A stretch of DNA of 64,000 nucleotides from Aliiruegeria sabulilitoris (GTDB lineage: Bacteria; Pseudomonadota; Alphaproteobacteria; Rhodobacterales; Rhodobacteraceae). The translations under genes and the position numbers were made by a program. Of the stretch, positions 1 through 9,015 are shown piece by piece. The notes under the pieces were generated by a model that saw only the letters and a program-made list of their open reading frames with translations, did no database searches and had not been told where the DNA came from. The DNA is taken from positions 186,001 through 250,000 of the forward strand of contig NZ_LOAS01000008.1 of NCBI RefSeq assembly GCF_001558155.1, given 5' to 3'. The first letter of the stretch is position 1. Every line of letters begins with the position of its first letter.

Positions 1-61
1 GCGCCCTGAGAAAGATCATCAGGAGCAGGATCGGGAAGGAAGCATATCCCAGCTCAAGCAT
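1..61 (-). CDS. dctM: TRAP transporter large permease (DctM), N-terminal fragment
   Basis: Only the first 20 codons lie in the window; the gene runs off the left edge. The visible N-terminus (MLELGYASFPILLLMIFLRA) is the hydrophobic first segment typical of the 12-TM DctM subunit. It starts 2 bases after the dctQ stop on the same strand, the usual dctP-dctQ-dctM order. DctM forms the ion-coupled translocation channel in the inner membrane. The call depends mainly on position and on the two upstream TRAP genes, because the fragment is too short to identify alone. Confidence 0.75.
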   Translation of the reverse strand, partial: MLELGYASFPILLLMIFLRA

Positions 62-63
62 AC

Positions 64-651
64 TCAATGGTGCGCTCCTTCGGAGTGAGGCAGGTGGCTG
101 CGACCGGTCACGACGTCAAGGATCCGGGCAATGGCACAGTAGATTGCGACGATGGAGGCGGTGACAGCGGCCACGAAGCTCGCCGCATAGGCCCACCAGA
201 CCGGGAATTGCAGCAGGAAGGTGATCTCGCCGTTCAACATCTTGCCCTGCATCCCGGCAAAGAGCCGCCAGGTGATGAGCAGGATGATCGCGGAGAGAAC
301 GAACTCCCAGAAAACGATGAGGAATCGGTTGAACCAATGCGGGAAGCTCGCCGCGAAGATATCGACCGTCGCATGGGCGTGGTGCAATTGCGCATAGGGC
401 AGGAAGGCGAAGATGGCGAAGGCTATACCGGCCTCCACCAGCTCGAAATCGCCCGTGATCGGACCGACGCCGGAGGCAATCAACGCATGCGCCGCGCTTT
501 CGGACAGCGAGGTCAGAAAGGCGGAATGCCCAAACGTGTTGAGACCACGGCCCAGAACGCTCAGACAGGTCAGGATGACCAGCAATGTCAGGACAATACC
601 GCCCAGTACCGCCATGAAACGGGCCAGGCGCTCCACGTGCTTCAGCATCAT
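64..651 (-). CDS. dctQ: TRAP transporter small permease (DctQ)
   Basis: A 195-residue membrane protein with four hydrophobic segments at about residues 11-32, 70-90, 108-128 and 150-173, which matches the four-helix DctQ fold. The segment HHAHATVDIF after the second helix resembles the conserved small-permease loop. DctQ pairs with DctM in the inner membrane to receive substrate from the periplasmic DctP. It sits between dctP (61 bases upstream) and dctM (2 bases downstream). Two Met codons are adjacent at the start, so the true start could be 651 or 648. The substrate is unknown. Confidence 0.88.
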   Translation of the reverse strand: MMLKHVERLARFMAVLGGIVLTLLVILTCLSVLGRGLNTFGHSAFLTSLSESAAHALIASGVGPITGDFELVEAGIAFAIFAFLPYAQLHHAHATVDIFAASFPHWFNRFLIVFWEFVLSAIILLITWRLFAGMQGKMLNGEITFLLQFPVWWAYAASFVAAVTASIVAIYCAIARILDVVTGRSHLPHSEGAHH

Positions 652-678
652 GGCAACGAACTCTCGGTTGGAGGAAGT

Positions 679-704
679 GTCCCCGGACGGATGCGCCCGG
701 GGAC
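679..704 (-). terminator. Intercistronic stem-loop between dctP and dctQ
   Basis: On the minus strand GTCCCCGG pairs with CCGGGGAC, and the inner GCG/CGT (one G-T) extends the stem to 11 pairs around a CATC loop. It lies just after the dctP stop and before dctQ, with no T-run, so it looks like an mRNA 3'-end stabiliser or attenuator and not a full terminator. The pairing is seen directly; the role is inference. Confidence 0.6.
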
Positions 705-712
705 CTGCAGGA

Positions 713-1762
713 TCACTTGGTGTTGGCTTCGATCAGCTCGAGCGCGCGCGCGCGCAGGCCGGTCCCGTCGAGACCGTTCTTGTCCATCTCGGCGATCCAG
801 GTCTCCGCAACCGGAGCCGCGGCTTCTTTCCACGTGGCCACCTGGTCGGGAGAAAGCTCGATGATAGTCGCCCCCATCCCGATTGCGGCGTCACGCGGGC
901 CGGCATCGTCCATCTGCATCTGCTTGCCGGCAAAGGCCGAGAATTCCTCGCCGGAATTGGCGTCGATGATCGCCTTGAGGTCGTCAGGCAGCGCGTCCCA
1001 GCGGTCCTTGTTCATCGCCAGCACGAAGGTCGAGGTATAGAGCGAGTCCTCGCCGAAGGTGGTGTGGTTCTCGACCAGCTCATTGATCTTCAGCGCGCCG
1101 GTCACCTCCCACGGGATCACGGTGGCGTCGATCACGCCTTTGGACAGGGCCTCGGGAACGGCCGGGATCGGCATTCCGATCGCCGTCGCGCCAAGCTCGC
1201 TGAACATCTGGTTGGTCACCCGTGTCGGCGCACGCAGTTTGACACCGTTGAGATCGTCAATCGACGCGATCGGGTTCTTGGAGTGGATCAGGCCGGGCCC
1301 GTGCACCCAAAGGCCCAGAACCTTCACATCCTTGAAGTCCTGGTCCAGCATGGTCTCCTCGGCCAGTTGCCAGAAGGAGCGCGAGGTCGCCTCGGCATTG
1401 GTCATGGTGAAGGGCAGTTCGAACACCTCGGTGCGCGGGAAACGACCGGGCGTGTAGCCGGGCAGCGTCCACACGATATCGGCCACGCCGTCAATTGCCT
1501 GATCGATCAGTTCGGGCGGCTTGCCGCCAAGCTGCATTGCCGGGAAGTGCTGGAACTCGATGCGCCCTCCGGACTCCTCCTGGATCTTTGCCATCCACGG
1601 CTCGAAGATGTTTTTCGGCACGTTCGCCTGTGCCGGCAGGAACTGGTGCAGGCGCAGCGTCACGTCTGCGGCCGATGCCTCTGTTACAGTGCTGCCGAAA
1701 CCAATCGCCGTGAGGGCCGTTGCCCCGAGCAATTGCAGGATATTCCTGCGCGCTTTGATCAT
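713..1762 (-). CDS. dctP: TRAP transporter substrate-binding protein (DctP family)
   Basis: A 349-residue periplasmic binding protein with a signal peptide of about 31 residues (RR near the N-terminus, hydrophobic core, cleavage after ASA). The mature protein opens with the typical DctP beta strand (ADVTLRLHQF), and contains the family segment around KLRAPTRV, whose Arg normally forms the salt bridge with a substrate carboxylate. It is the first gene of the dctPQM operon and presumably captures an organic acid in the periplasm. Substrate cannot be deduced; the nearby DoxX and dioxygenase genes give no firm clue. The start is supported by its signal peptide. Confidence 0.92.
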   Translation of the reverse strand: MIKARRNILQLLGATALTAIGFGSTVTEASAADVTLRLHQFLPAQANVPKNIFEPWMAKIQEESGGRIEFQHFPAMQLGGKPPELIDQAIDGVADIVWTLPGYTPGRFPRTEVFELPFTMTNAEATSRSFWQLAEETMLDQDFKDVKVLGLWVHGPGLIHSKNPIASIDDLNGVKLRAPTRVTNQMFSELGATAIGMPIPAVPEALSKGVIDATVIPWEVTGALKINELVENHTTFGEDSLYTSTFVLAMNKDRWDALPDDLKAIIDANSGEEFSAFAGKQMQMDDAGPRDAAIGMGATIIELSPDQVATWKEAAAPVAETWIAEMDKNGLDGTGLRARALELIEANTK

Positions 1763-2217
1763 TGTTTCCTCCCTGATCGTTCCAACGTCCCGTCAACCTG
1801 CCCGCTCCACCGAATGGCGGTTTCTCCGCAAATTGATTATGGGTCATAACGGATAGGGCACGATCCAATACGGAAACGAACAAGTCAATTGACGATTTAT
1901 CCGGTTTAGTTTTCCTTTTGAGAAAGTGAAGCGCGGCACGGCGCTTCCCGAACAGCCCGCATTCGACGCGTTTCCCAAAGCGATTTCCGCGGCAATAACG
2001 CCGGGAGGCTCGATGGAAACGGCACGAAACCGGTTTCCCGCGCCCCAATTGAGAACATTTCAGGGATAGTCATTCTCCACCTTCGCCATTTCATGGACCG
2101 CCTGTGAGCCATAGCTTCGCTTCAGATCAACAACGGCACCCACAAGGCGGCAGGCAAAACGGCGAGTGGAAAATCGCACCAGCCGCCGGTGCCCCCTCCC
2201 CAAAAAGGACCAAAGAC
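1763..2217. other. Intergenic region, promoter side of the TRAP operon
   Basis: A 455-base divergent gap between dctP (minus) and doxX (plus). It is more AT-rich near 1840-1920 than the flanking genes and holds the perfect palindrome GTCAATTGAC at 1884-1893, a possible operator upstream of dctP. Short open frames here lack ribosome sites and family features. No regulator gene is adjacent. Confidence 0.4.
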
Positions 2218-2640
2218 ATGACCACGCATACACCCTCCGATTACGCCGCCTTGGCTCTCCGTGTCTCCAGCGGCGCCCTGTTCCTCGCCCATGGCCTGAT
2301 GAAGGTGCAGGTATTTACCATCCCCGGCACCGTGGGGTATTTTGAAAGCCTTGGCCTGCCGGGCATTCTCGCCTACCTGACCATCTTCGCCGAGATCGCC
2401 GGCGGCGTGGCGCTGATCGCAGGCGTTGCCACCCGGCTCGTGTCGCTGGCGCTGGTCCCGATCCTTCTGGGCGCCACGTGGGCGCATTGGGGTAATGGCT
2501 GGAGCTTCTCCGCGCAAGGCGGGGGTTGGGAATTCCCGCTGTTCTGGGCCGTCGTGCAATCCACGCTCGTCCTGCTGGGCAGCGGTGCCTACGCGTTGCG
2601 TCTGCCGGTCTTGAACAAGGCGCTCGGCCAATTCGCCTGA
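2218..2640 (+). CDS. DoxX family membrane protein
   Basis: A 140-residue protein with four hydrophobic helices and the N-terminal pattern SSGALFLAHGLMKV typical of DoxX/SURF4-like proteins. The start at 2218 is preferred over an in-frame ATG at 2104 because AAGGAC lies just upstream and the extra 38 residues are unlike the family. DoxX proteins are small inner-membrane subunits linked to redox or thiol homeostasis, but the function of this subgroup is not established. The next gene, 49 bases downstream on the same strand, is a YgiD-like dioxygenase, so the two probably form an operon. Confidence 0.85.
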   Translation: MTTHTPSDYAALALRVSSGALFLAHGLMKVQVFTIPGTVGYFESLGLPGILAYLTIFAEIAGGVALIAGVATRLVSLALVPILLGATWAHWGNGWSFSAQGGGWEFPLFWAVVQSTLVLLGSGAYALRLPVLNKALGQFA

Positions 2641-2689
2641 TCCGACCGGGCCGCCGCAATGGCGGCCCCCTGCCCCCTGGGAGATCGAC

Positions 2690-3514
2690 ATGAGTACCGC
2701 ACAAGCCCTGAGACACCTGCGCGACCGCCTGTCGCCGTCGGACCGGATGCCGCTCGTCTTCCTCGGACATGGCAGCCCGATGAATGCCATCGAGGATACC
2801 GCCTTCAGCCGCGCCTGGACCGAGTTGGGCCAGAGTCTGCCGCGCCCCAAGGCAATCCTCGTGGTCTCGGCCCACTGGATGACCCGCGGCACGACGCTGG
2901 TCGATGTCTCGGCCATGCCGCGGACCATCCACGATTTCCATGGCTTCCCGGAGGCGCTCTACGCCGAGAGCTACCCCGCGTCCGGCAACCCGGAACTCGC
3001 CCGCGAGGTTGTCACTCTGCTGGCCAGCCACCACGCCGAGGAAGACGAGACATGGGGGCTCGATCACGGGGCCTGGACCATTCTCAAATTCCTCTACCCC
3101 GAGGCGGACGTGCCGGTCTTCCAGGTCTCGATCGACATGGGCCGGGGACTGGACTACCAACTTGAGCTCGGCCGGACCCTATCGGAGCTGCGCGATCGTG
3201 GCGTGCTGATCCTCGGCTCGGGCAACGTGGTGCACAATCTGCGCGCCATGCGCCCCGGTGGCAAGCCGCAGGATTTCGCGCTGGAATTCGACACGCTCTT
3301 TGCCGACCGGTTGACCGACCGCAACCTCGCGGCGTTGGCCGACCAACAGCAACTGGGCAGCTTGCTGCGCATGGCGCATCCGTCGGTGGATCATTACTTG
3401 CCGGCGCTGACCGTGGCCGGCGCGTCCGACGCGAAGGACGAGCTGACCTTCATGACCGCCTCCATCGACCTCGGATCGGTTTCCATGCGGTCCTTCGTCT
3501 TCCACAAGGCATGA
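2690..3514 (+). CDS. DODA-type extradiol ring-opening dioxygenase (YgiD-like)
   Basis: A 274-residue member of the LigB/4,5-DOPA dioxygenase superfamily. Putative metal ligands are H27 (LGHGSPMNA), H62 (SAHWMTRG), H182 (GNVVHNLR) and H235 (VDHYLPAL), with the same spacing as E. coli YgiD. Family members open catecholic rings with oxygen; the native substrate of bacterial YgiD-type enzymes is poorly defined. A clear ribosome site (GGGAG) precedes the ATG. It follows doxX in a likely two-gene operon and ends before a bidirectional hairpin shared with araB on the other strand. Confidence 0.88.
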   Translation: MSTAQALRHLRDRLSPSDRMPLVFLGHGSPMNAIEDTAFSRAWTELGQSLPRPKAILVVSAHWMTRGTTLVDVSAMPRTIHDFHGFPEALYAESYPASGNPELAREVVTLLASHHAEEDETWGLDHGAWTILKFLYPEADVPVFQVSIDMGRGLDYQLELGRTLSELRDRGVLILGSGNVVHNLRAMRPGGKPQDFALEFDTLFADRLTDRNLAALADQQQLGSLLRMAHPSVDHYLPALTVAGASDAKDELTFMTASIDLGSVSMRSFVFHKA

Positions 3515-3523
3515 CGAACAAAA

Positions 3524-3560
3524 GAAAATCCCGGGCGCCGAGGCGTCCGGGATTTGTCTT
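3524..3560. terminator. Bidirectional terminator between the dioxygenase gene and araB
   Basis: Bases 3526-3539 pair with 3542-3555 (outer AAATCCCGG/CCGGGATTT, then GCGCC/GGCGT with one wobble). On the minus strand the hairpin is followed by a T-rich stretch (TTTTCTTTTG), so it best serves araB; on the plus strand it closes the doxX-dioxygenase unit. Confidence 0.75.
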
Positions 3561-3603
3561 GAGAAACGGCGCTTCAGGATATGCCGCGAACTCCCGAGCA
3601 GGC

Positions 3604-5226
3604 TCAGAAATCGTTGGCGAAAGCCCCCAGCCGCTTGTAATCGGCATAGATGGCCTCGTAGGCCTTGTGGGCCTCCGGATCGGGCCTGAAGGTCTTTTCG
3701 ACCGGGCTGAGCATGGCCGCCTTGGCCGCGCCGATATCGGCATGAAGCCCGGAAGCGGCGGCGGCACATATCGCGGCGCCGCGCGCGCAGGCCTGATCGG
3801 ATTCGATCACGTCGATCTCGCGGTTCATCACGTCGGCGCAGACCTGGCTGATCAGGTTCGACTTCCGCGCGATTCCGCCGATGCCGGCGATGCTCTTGAC
3901 CGGAATGCCCTCGTCTTCGAACCGCTCGACAATGGCGCGGGTGCCAAAGGCGGTGGCCTCGACCAGAGCCCGGTAGAGCGACGGCGCGGTAGAGCCAAGA
4001 TGCATCCCCGCCATCATCGCGCGCACCTTCTGGTTGGCATCCGGCGTGCGGCGGCCATTGAGCCAGTCCAGCGCCCGCTCACCGAGCGCCCCGGGAGGTA
4101 GCTCGGCAGCCTCCGCCTCCAGCGCTGGCAGCAGAGAACCCTTGCGGCCTGCATCGTTGCGGCCCCATTGCAGGATCCGCTCGAACCACGCGAAGGCATC
4201 GCCGAAGGAGGACTGCCCGGCCTCGAAGCCGATATAATCCGGCATGACGCTGCCCGGCACCTGCCCACAGATACCGTGGACGAGCGTATCGCCCACCTCG
4301 TCCGGTGGCGCGATGAGGATATCGCAGGTCGATGTGCCCATGACGCGGACGAGCGTGTAGGGTTCGATGCCGGCGCCGATGGCGCCCATGTGGCAGTCGA
4401 AGGCGCCGACGGCGACCGGGATGCCAGCCTCGATGCCGAAACGTCCGGCCCATTCGGGCGAGAGCTTGCCCGCTTCCTGGTCCGAGGTGCGGGTTTCGGT
4501 AAAGAGCGGCATGGCGAGATTGCCCAGGCAGGGATCGAGCGCCGTGAGCCAGTCCCGATCGGGCAGGCCGCCCCAATCGGGGTGCCACAGCGCTTTGTGC
4601 CCGGCGGCACAACGGCCACGCACGATCTTCGAGGCGTCGTCGACCCCGGTCAGAAGCGCGGGAATGTAATCGCAAAGTTCCACCCAGTTTGCCGCCGCGC
4701 GGAACACGGTCGGGTTCACGCGGCCAACCCGCAGGATCTTGGCCCAGTACCATTCGGAGGAGTAGATGCCGCCAACATACTTGATGTAATTCTCGTGCTC
4801 GCCGCGCGCGCAAAGCTCGTTGATCGCCTCGGCCTCGGCAACGGATGTGTGGTCCTTCCACAGGATACACATGGCATCGGGATCGGTGGTGAAGCCGTCC
4901 TTGAGCGCCAGCGCGGTGCCGTCGGCGGCGACGGGAAGCGGCGAGGATCCGGTGGTATCGACACCGATCCCGGCGATCCGGGGCGAGGTTGCGCTGCAGT
5001 CTTCCAGCGCGCCGCGAACGGCGGAAACCATCGCCTCCATGTAATCGGCCGGGTGCTGGCGGAATTGCTGGCGCGCGGGCGCACAGAAGCGCCCCTCTGC
5101 CCAGCGCGGATACTCCGCCACGCTCGAGGCGATCTCTTCGCCATCGGCAGCCCGCACCACGACGGCACGCACGGAATCCGACCCGAAATCCAGCCCGAGT
5201 ACGCAGGTTTCACCCGTATCAGCCAT
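3604..5226 (-). CDS. araB: Ribulokinase
   Basis: A 540-residue FGGY-family sugar kinase. The N-terminal phosphate-binding motif (LGLDFGSDSVRAVV, about residues 9-22) with DFGSDSVR is characteristic of ribulokinase, which phosphorylates L-ribulose to L-ribulose 5-phosphate in the cytoplasm. The C-terminal ATP-domain segment GIGGIARKSNL is present, and the length fits the family (about 550). It is divergent from araC across a 129-base promoter region and complements araA and araD found further along, so the assignment to L-arabinose catabolism is firm. Confidence 0.95.
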   Translation of the reverse strand: MADTGETCVLGLDFGSDSVRAVVVRAADGEEIASSVAEYPRWAEGRFCAPARQQFRQHPADYMEAMVSAVRGALEDCSATSPRIAGIGVDTTGSSPLPVAADGTALALKDGFTTDPDAMCILWKDHTSVAEAEAINELCARGEHENYIKYVGGIYSSEWYWAKILRVGRVNPTVFRAAANWVELCDYIPALLTGVDDASKIVRGRCAAGHKALWHPDWGGLPDRDWLTALDPCLGNLAMPLFTETRTSDQEAGKLSPEWAGRFGIEAGIPVAVGAFDCHMGAIGAGIEPYTLVRVMGTSTCDILIAPPDEVGDTLVHGICGQVPGSVMPDYIGFEAGQSSFGDAFAWFERILQWGRNDAGRKGSLLPALEAEAAELPPGALGERALDWLNGRRTPDANQKVRAMMAGMHLGSTAPSLYRALVEATAFGTRAIVERFEDEGIPVKSIAGIGGIARKSNLISQVCADVMNREIDVIESDQACARGAAICAAAASGLHADIGAAKAAMLSPVEKTFRPDPEAHKAYEAIYADYKRLGAFANDF

Positions 5227-5264
5227 CCTGTTCCTCCTCCATCAACACGGAGCGCGATGTCAGC

Positions 5265-5285
5265 ATTATGGACAATCCACTTGGG
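5265..5285. promoter_or_regulatory. Possible AraC operator in the araB-araC gap
   Basis: The araB-araC gap contains TATGGACAAT within the inverted repeat TGGACAATCCA (5269-5279). This resembles from memory the TATGGA core of E. coli AraC half-sites (consensus close to TAGCA-N6-TCCATA). It overlaps a CATAAT hexamer (minus strand) that could serve as an araB -10. Sequence similarity is seen; binding is inferred. Confidence 0.4.
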
Positions 5286-5355
5286 ATGCCCGGCTTCATC
5301 TCTTTTCCAATTCGATCCGCTCTATTAATATAGTGGATCAGAAGGCTTCCAAACA

Positions 5356-6360
5356 ATGCAGCATAGAGTTGGAGACATGGACGAAAAAACTGACTTCGAC
5401 CCGCTGCAGGATCCGCAGGTCGAACGGATCATCTCCAAGCTGGCCTATTCACCATCGGAAAGCGACGACGATCAGGTCGCCTCGCTCTTTCCCGGCTTTC
5501 GCTTCGACGTGCGCCTTGTCGCCGGCATCACCCCGATCGAGAAAAACGGACCGCTGGATTTCTTCGTCGACCGGCCAAAGGGCATGCGCGGCTGGATCGT
5601 CAACCTGACCGTCGACGGGACGGGACAGGTCTTCGAAGGCGAACAGCAATTCACCGTCGGCGCCGGCGACCTGCTGCTCTTCCCGCCCGAGGCCGCGCAT
5701 TTTTATGGCCGCGCCGAGGGGGCGGAGAAGTGGTGGCACCGCTGGATCTATTTCCAGCCGCGCGCCTTTTGGAAACCCTGGCTGGACTGGGGCACGCAGG
5801 TCGATGGCGTGCACTTGCTGCGCCACCGCGACGAGGGGAAATTCTCGGAGCTGTTCCGGCTGTTCGTGGAGGTCGAGGGCTGGTCGCAGCGCCAGGACGC
5901 GCTCTCGCTCGATCTCGCCTTCAACCGGTTGGAGCATATCCTGCTCTCCTGCGCGCGGCTGGCCCGCGACGCCCGCAACTCGCCCGAGGTGGTGGACGAA
6001 CGGGTTCTGGCGGCCTGCGCGATGATCTCCAGGGACCTCGCCCGGCCAATCGGCGTGCGCGAGGTGGCCGACCATGTGTGCCTGTCACCCTCGCGGCTCT
6101 CCAGCCTGTTTCGCAAATACATGGGCACGGGCGTTGTGCAATGGCGCGACGCGCAAAGGGTGCAATACGCGATGCAGTTGCTGCGCATCAGCGGCGTGCC
6201 GATCAAGTCGCTCAGCCAGATGGTCGGCTATGACGATCCGCTCTATTTCTCCCGCGTATTCCGTCGCCATACTGGGATGAGTCCCCGCCATTTCCGAGAG
6301 CGCCACACGGAAATCCTGCCGGTGGCGCAAAAGGAAGGCAACGCGGGCGAAACGCTATAG
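5356..6360 (+). CDS. araC: Arabinose operon regulator AraC
   Basis: A 334-residue transcription factor with an N-terminal sugar-binding cupin (about residues 40-190; GITPIEKNGPLDFF, LLLFPPEAAHFYGR) and a C-terminal double helix-turn-helix (about 225-320; HVCLSPSRLS, DDPLYFSRVF). These segments match E. coli AraC closely, well beyond general family level, so it is very probably the L-arabinose-responsive activator/repressor. The start at 5356 has AAGG upstream; an ATG at 5377 is possible. It is divergent from araB and is followed 23 bases downstream by an SMP-30 lactonase gene on the same strand. Confidence 0.93.
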   Translation: MQHRVGDMDEKTDFDPLQDPQVERIISKLAYSPSESDDDQVASLFPGFRFDVRLVAGITPIEKNGPLDFFVDRPKGMRGWIVNLTVDGTGQVFEGEQQFTVGAGDLLLFPPEAAHFYGRAEGAEKWWHRWIYFQPRAFWKPWLDWGTQVDGVHLLRHRDEGKFSELFRLFVEVEGWSQRQDALSLDLAFNRLEHILLSCARLARDARNSPEVVDERVLAACAMISRDLARPIGVREVADHVCLSPSRLSSLFRKYMGTGVVQWRDAQRVQYAMQLLRISGVPIKSLSQMVGYDDPLYFSRVFRRHTGMSPRHFRERHTEILPVAQKEGNAGETL

Positions 6361-6383
6361 CTCCAACAGGAAGAGAAAGCTCG

Positions 6384-7352
6384 ATGAACAGCAAAGACCC
6401 ATTTCCCGACGGCTGGAAACCGACGACCCGCTATCCGGATCCGGCGGTGGAATCGCTTGACCCGGCTTTTGACAAGTACCGTCTTCCATTGGCGGCCGTC
6501 GAACGCCTGGCGACCGGAATGCGCTGGTGCGAAGGGCCCGTCTGGTTCGGCGATGCACGTCACCTGCTGTGGAGCGATATTCCAAACAACCGCATCATGC
6601 GCTGGACCGAGGAAACGGGTCATGTCAGTGAATACAGATCCCCGTCCAATTTCGCCAATGGCCATACGCGTGACAGGCAGGGGCGCCTTGTTTCCTGTGA
6701 ACATGGCGGACGCCGGATCACGCGCACGGAATATGACGGGACGATCACCACGCTGATGGACAGTTTCGAGGGCAAGCGTCTGAATTCGCCGAATGATATC
6801 GTGGTGAAGTCCGACGGCTCCGTGTGGTTTTCAGATCCCGTTTTCGGGATCCTCGGCAATTACGAGGGCTACAGATCCGAGCCCGAGATCGGGCAGAATG
6901 TCTATTGCCTCGATCCCGAGACGGGAGAGGCAATCATTGTTGCGGATGACATACTCGGCCCGAATGGCCTCTGCTTCTCGCCGGATGAGAGTATCCTCTA
7001 TATCGTCGAGTCACGAGGGGTTCCGAGCCGCAAGATCCTGGCCTACGACCTCGACACGGACGGACGCACATTATCGGAAAAACGCGTGCTGATCGACGCC
7101 GGCCCCGGCACGCCCGACGGGATGCGGTGCGATGTCGACGGCAATCTGTGGTGCGGCTGGGGCATGGGCGATCCCGCGCTGGATGGCGTCATGATCTTTG
7201 CCCCCGATGGCAGGCCGATTGGGCGCATTGCGCTGCCAGAGCGCTGCGCCAATCTCTGCTTTGGCGGACGGGCCAACAGCCGCCTCTTCATGGCCGCCTC
7301 GCAGTCGATCTATGCGCTATACGTCAATATCGCGGGCGCGCCGGGCGGGTGA
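6384..7352 (+). CDS. SMP-30/gluconolactonase family protein, possible sugar lactonase
   Basis: A 322-residue six-bladed beta-propeller of the SMP-30/gluconolaconase/LRE family. Metal-site residues are visible at E50 (WCEGPVWF) and N137 (LNSPNDIVV), with further conserved blocks LGPNGLCFSPDE and GTPDGMRCD. Such enzymes hydrolyse aldonolactones with a divalent metal. The gene lies directly after araC on the same strand, so an arabinonolactone or similar lactone is a reasonable guess, though the isomerase pathway encoded nearby does not need a lactonase. No signal peptide is seen, so the protein is probably cytoplasmic. Confidence 0.85.
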   Translation: MNSKDPFPDGWKPTTRYPDPAVESLDPAFDKYRLPLAAVERLATGMRWCEGPVWFGDARHLLWSDIPNNRIMRWTEETGHVSEYRSPSNFANGHTRDRQGRLVSCEHGGRRITRTEYDGTITTLMDSFEGKRLNSPNDIVVKSDGSVWFSDPVFGILGNYEGYRSEPEIGQNVYCLDPETGEAIIVADDILGPNGLCFSPDESILYIVESRGVPSRKILAYDLDTDGRTLSEKRVLIDAGPGTPDGMRCDVDGNLWCGWGMGDPALDGVMIFAPDGRPIGRIALPERCANLCFGGRANSRLFMAASQSIYALYVNIAGAPGG

Positions 7353-7404
7353 TCCGGGCAATGCGCGCAACCCGCGCGGCGGCTTCGTCTATAGCCCAAA
7401 AGAA

Positions 7405-7433
7405 CGGCGGCAGATCTGATCGATCTGCCGCCG
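7405..7433. terminator. Bidirectional terminator between the lactonase gene and araA
   Basis: A perfect 12-base-pair stem (CGGCGGCAGATC with GATCTGCCGCCG) around TGATC, lying between two convergent genes. On the minus strand it is followed by TTCTTTT, giving a terminator for the araDA end of the operon. Confidence 0.85.
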
Positions 7434-7463
7434 CTTCTGTTCACCAAAACTTGCCCTGCCCGT

Positions 7464-8972
7464 TTACGCGCGGAAGCCGCCTGCGATATGCCAGTAGACC
7501 TCGTTCATCCGGAGATCCTGGCGGAAGCGGCCGAGTTCCGTCCCCTCGTCGATCATAGCCAGTTCGATCCCGGCGATGGTGGCAAAATCGTCCAGCATCT
7601 CCGGCGTCACGTCATAGCTGAAGCCGGTATGATGGGCGCCGCCAGCATGGATCCAGCCCGCGCAGGCAGTCTTGAAGTCCGGCTTGCACTCCCAGACGAC
7701 CCGGGCCACGGGCAGTTTCGGCAGATCGGGGTGATCGACCGCGGTGACGGCATTGGCCACCAGGCGGAAGCGGTTGCCGATGTCGATCAGGCAGGCATTC
7801 ACCGCCGGCCCCTTGCGGGCGTTGAAGACGAGCCGGACCGGGTCGTCCTTGCCGCCGATGCCAAGCGGGTGGATCTCGACCTTCTGCGGCCCTTCGGCGA
7901 TGGAGGGGCAGACCTCGAGCATGTGCGAACCGAGGACGCGCTCGGCGCCCGGCACCATGTCATAGGTGTAATCCTCCATGAAGGAGGTAGCACCCGTGAG
8001 CCCGTGCCCCATGACCTTCATCGCCCGCACCATTGCCGGGGTCTTCCAGTCGCCCTCGCCGGCAAAACCGTAGCCCTGCTCCATCAGCCGTTGGGTGGCG
8101 ATTCCGGGCAGTTGGGTCAGCCCGTGCAGGTCCTCGAACGTATGGGTAAAGCCCTTGAAACCGCCCTCGGCGAGGAAGGCACCCATGCCGAGTTCCTGAT
8201 GCGCGTTGTAGAGCAGCGCTTCGTGGCGGGCACCGCCGGGCGCGAGCACCGGATCGACATCGTAGAGCTTCACATATTCGGCGGCGAGCGCCTCGATATC
8301 GGCCTGCGGAATCGTGGCCATCCGGTCCGCGAGATCCATGATGCCATAGCCGTCCACGGCAAACCCGAAGGCCATCTCGGCACCGACCTTGTCACCGTCG
8401 GTCACGGCCACATCGCGCATGTTGTCGCCGAAGCGGCAGAAACGGGCGCCCTGCCAGTCGTCCCAGGCGCGCGCAGCGCGAATCCAGGTGTCGATGCGCT
8501 CCAGCACCTCGCCATCGGACCAATGGCCGACGACAACCTTGCGCCCCAACCGCAGGCGCGAATGGATGAAGCCCGCTTCCCGGTCGCCATGCGCGGCCTG
8601 GTGCAGGTTCATGTAATCCATGTCGATGCTGTCCCAGGGCAGCTCCGAATAGAACTGGGTGTGCAGGTGCAGAACCGGCTTGGTGAGCTGGCCGAGGCCC
8701 CGGATCCACATCTTGGCGGGCGAGAAGGTGTGCATCCACAGGATCACGCCGCCGCATTCGGGGTCGGCGGACGCGCGCCGGCACAACTCGGCCACTTCGC
8801 TCGACCGCGTGGCGAGGCCGGCATATTCCACTGGCAGGGCCAGCTTGCCGGAGCCGTCGAGCCCGGCGACGACCTCGCGCGCATTGGCCTCGACCTTGGA
8901 CAGTGCCTCGGTCCCGTACAGGTGCTGCGAGCCGCAGATGAACCAGATTTTCAGCGGGTTCAGTCCGATCAT
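7464..8972 (-). CDS. araA: L-arabinose isomerase
   Basis: A 502-residue protein starting [20 protein letters not shown], the hallmark N-terminus of AraA, and close to the 500 residues of the E. coli enzyme. It interconverts L-arabinose and L-ribulose using a divalent metal in the cytoplasm. The start at 8972 is chosen over upstream codons because AGGAAAGG sits just before it and it matches the family N-terminus. It follows araD by 43 bases on the minus strand and is the last gene of the chvE-gguAB-araD-araA operon, before the shared terminator. Confidence 0.96.
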   Translation of the reverse strand: MIGLNPLKIWFICGSQHLYGTEALSKVEANAREVVAGLDGSGKLALPVEYAGLATRSSEVAELCRRASADPECGGVILWMHTFSPAKMWIRGLGQLTKPVLHLHTQFYSELPWDSIDMDYMNLHQAAHGDREAGFIHSRLRLGRKVVVGHWSDGEVLERIDTWIRAARAWDDWQGARFCRFGDNMRDVAVTDGDKVGAEMAFGFAVDGYGIMDLADRMATIPQADIEALAAEYVKLYDVDPVLAPGGARHEALLYNAHQELGMGAFLAEGGFKGFTHTFEDLHGLTQLPGIATQRLMEQGYGFAGEGDWKTPAMVRAMKVMGHGLTGATSFMEDYTYDMVPGAERVLGSHMLEVCPSIAEGPQKVEIHPLGIGGKDDPVRLVFNARKGPAVNACLIDIGNRFRLVANAVTAVDHPDLPKLPVARVVWECKPDFKTACAGWIHAGGAHHTGFSYDVTPEMLDDFATIAGIELAMIDEGTELGRFRQDLRMNEVYWHIAGGFRA

Positions 8973-9015
8973 GTTCTTGCCTTTCCTAATTCCGGCCGTC
9001 CGGGCCGCATCCGGT

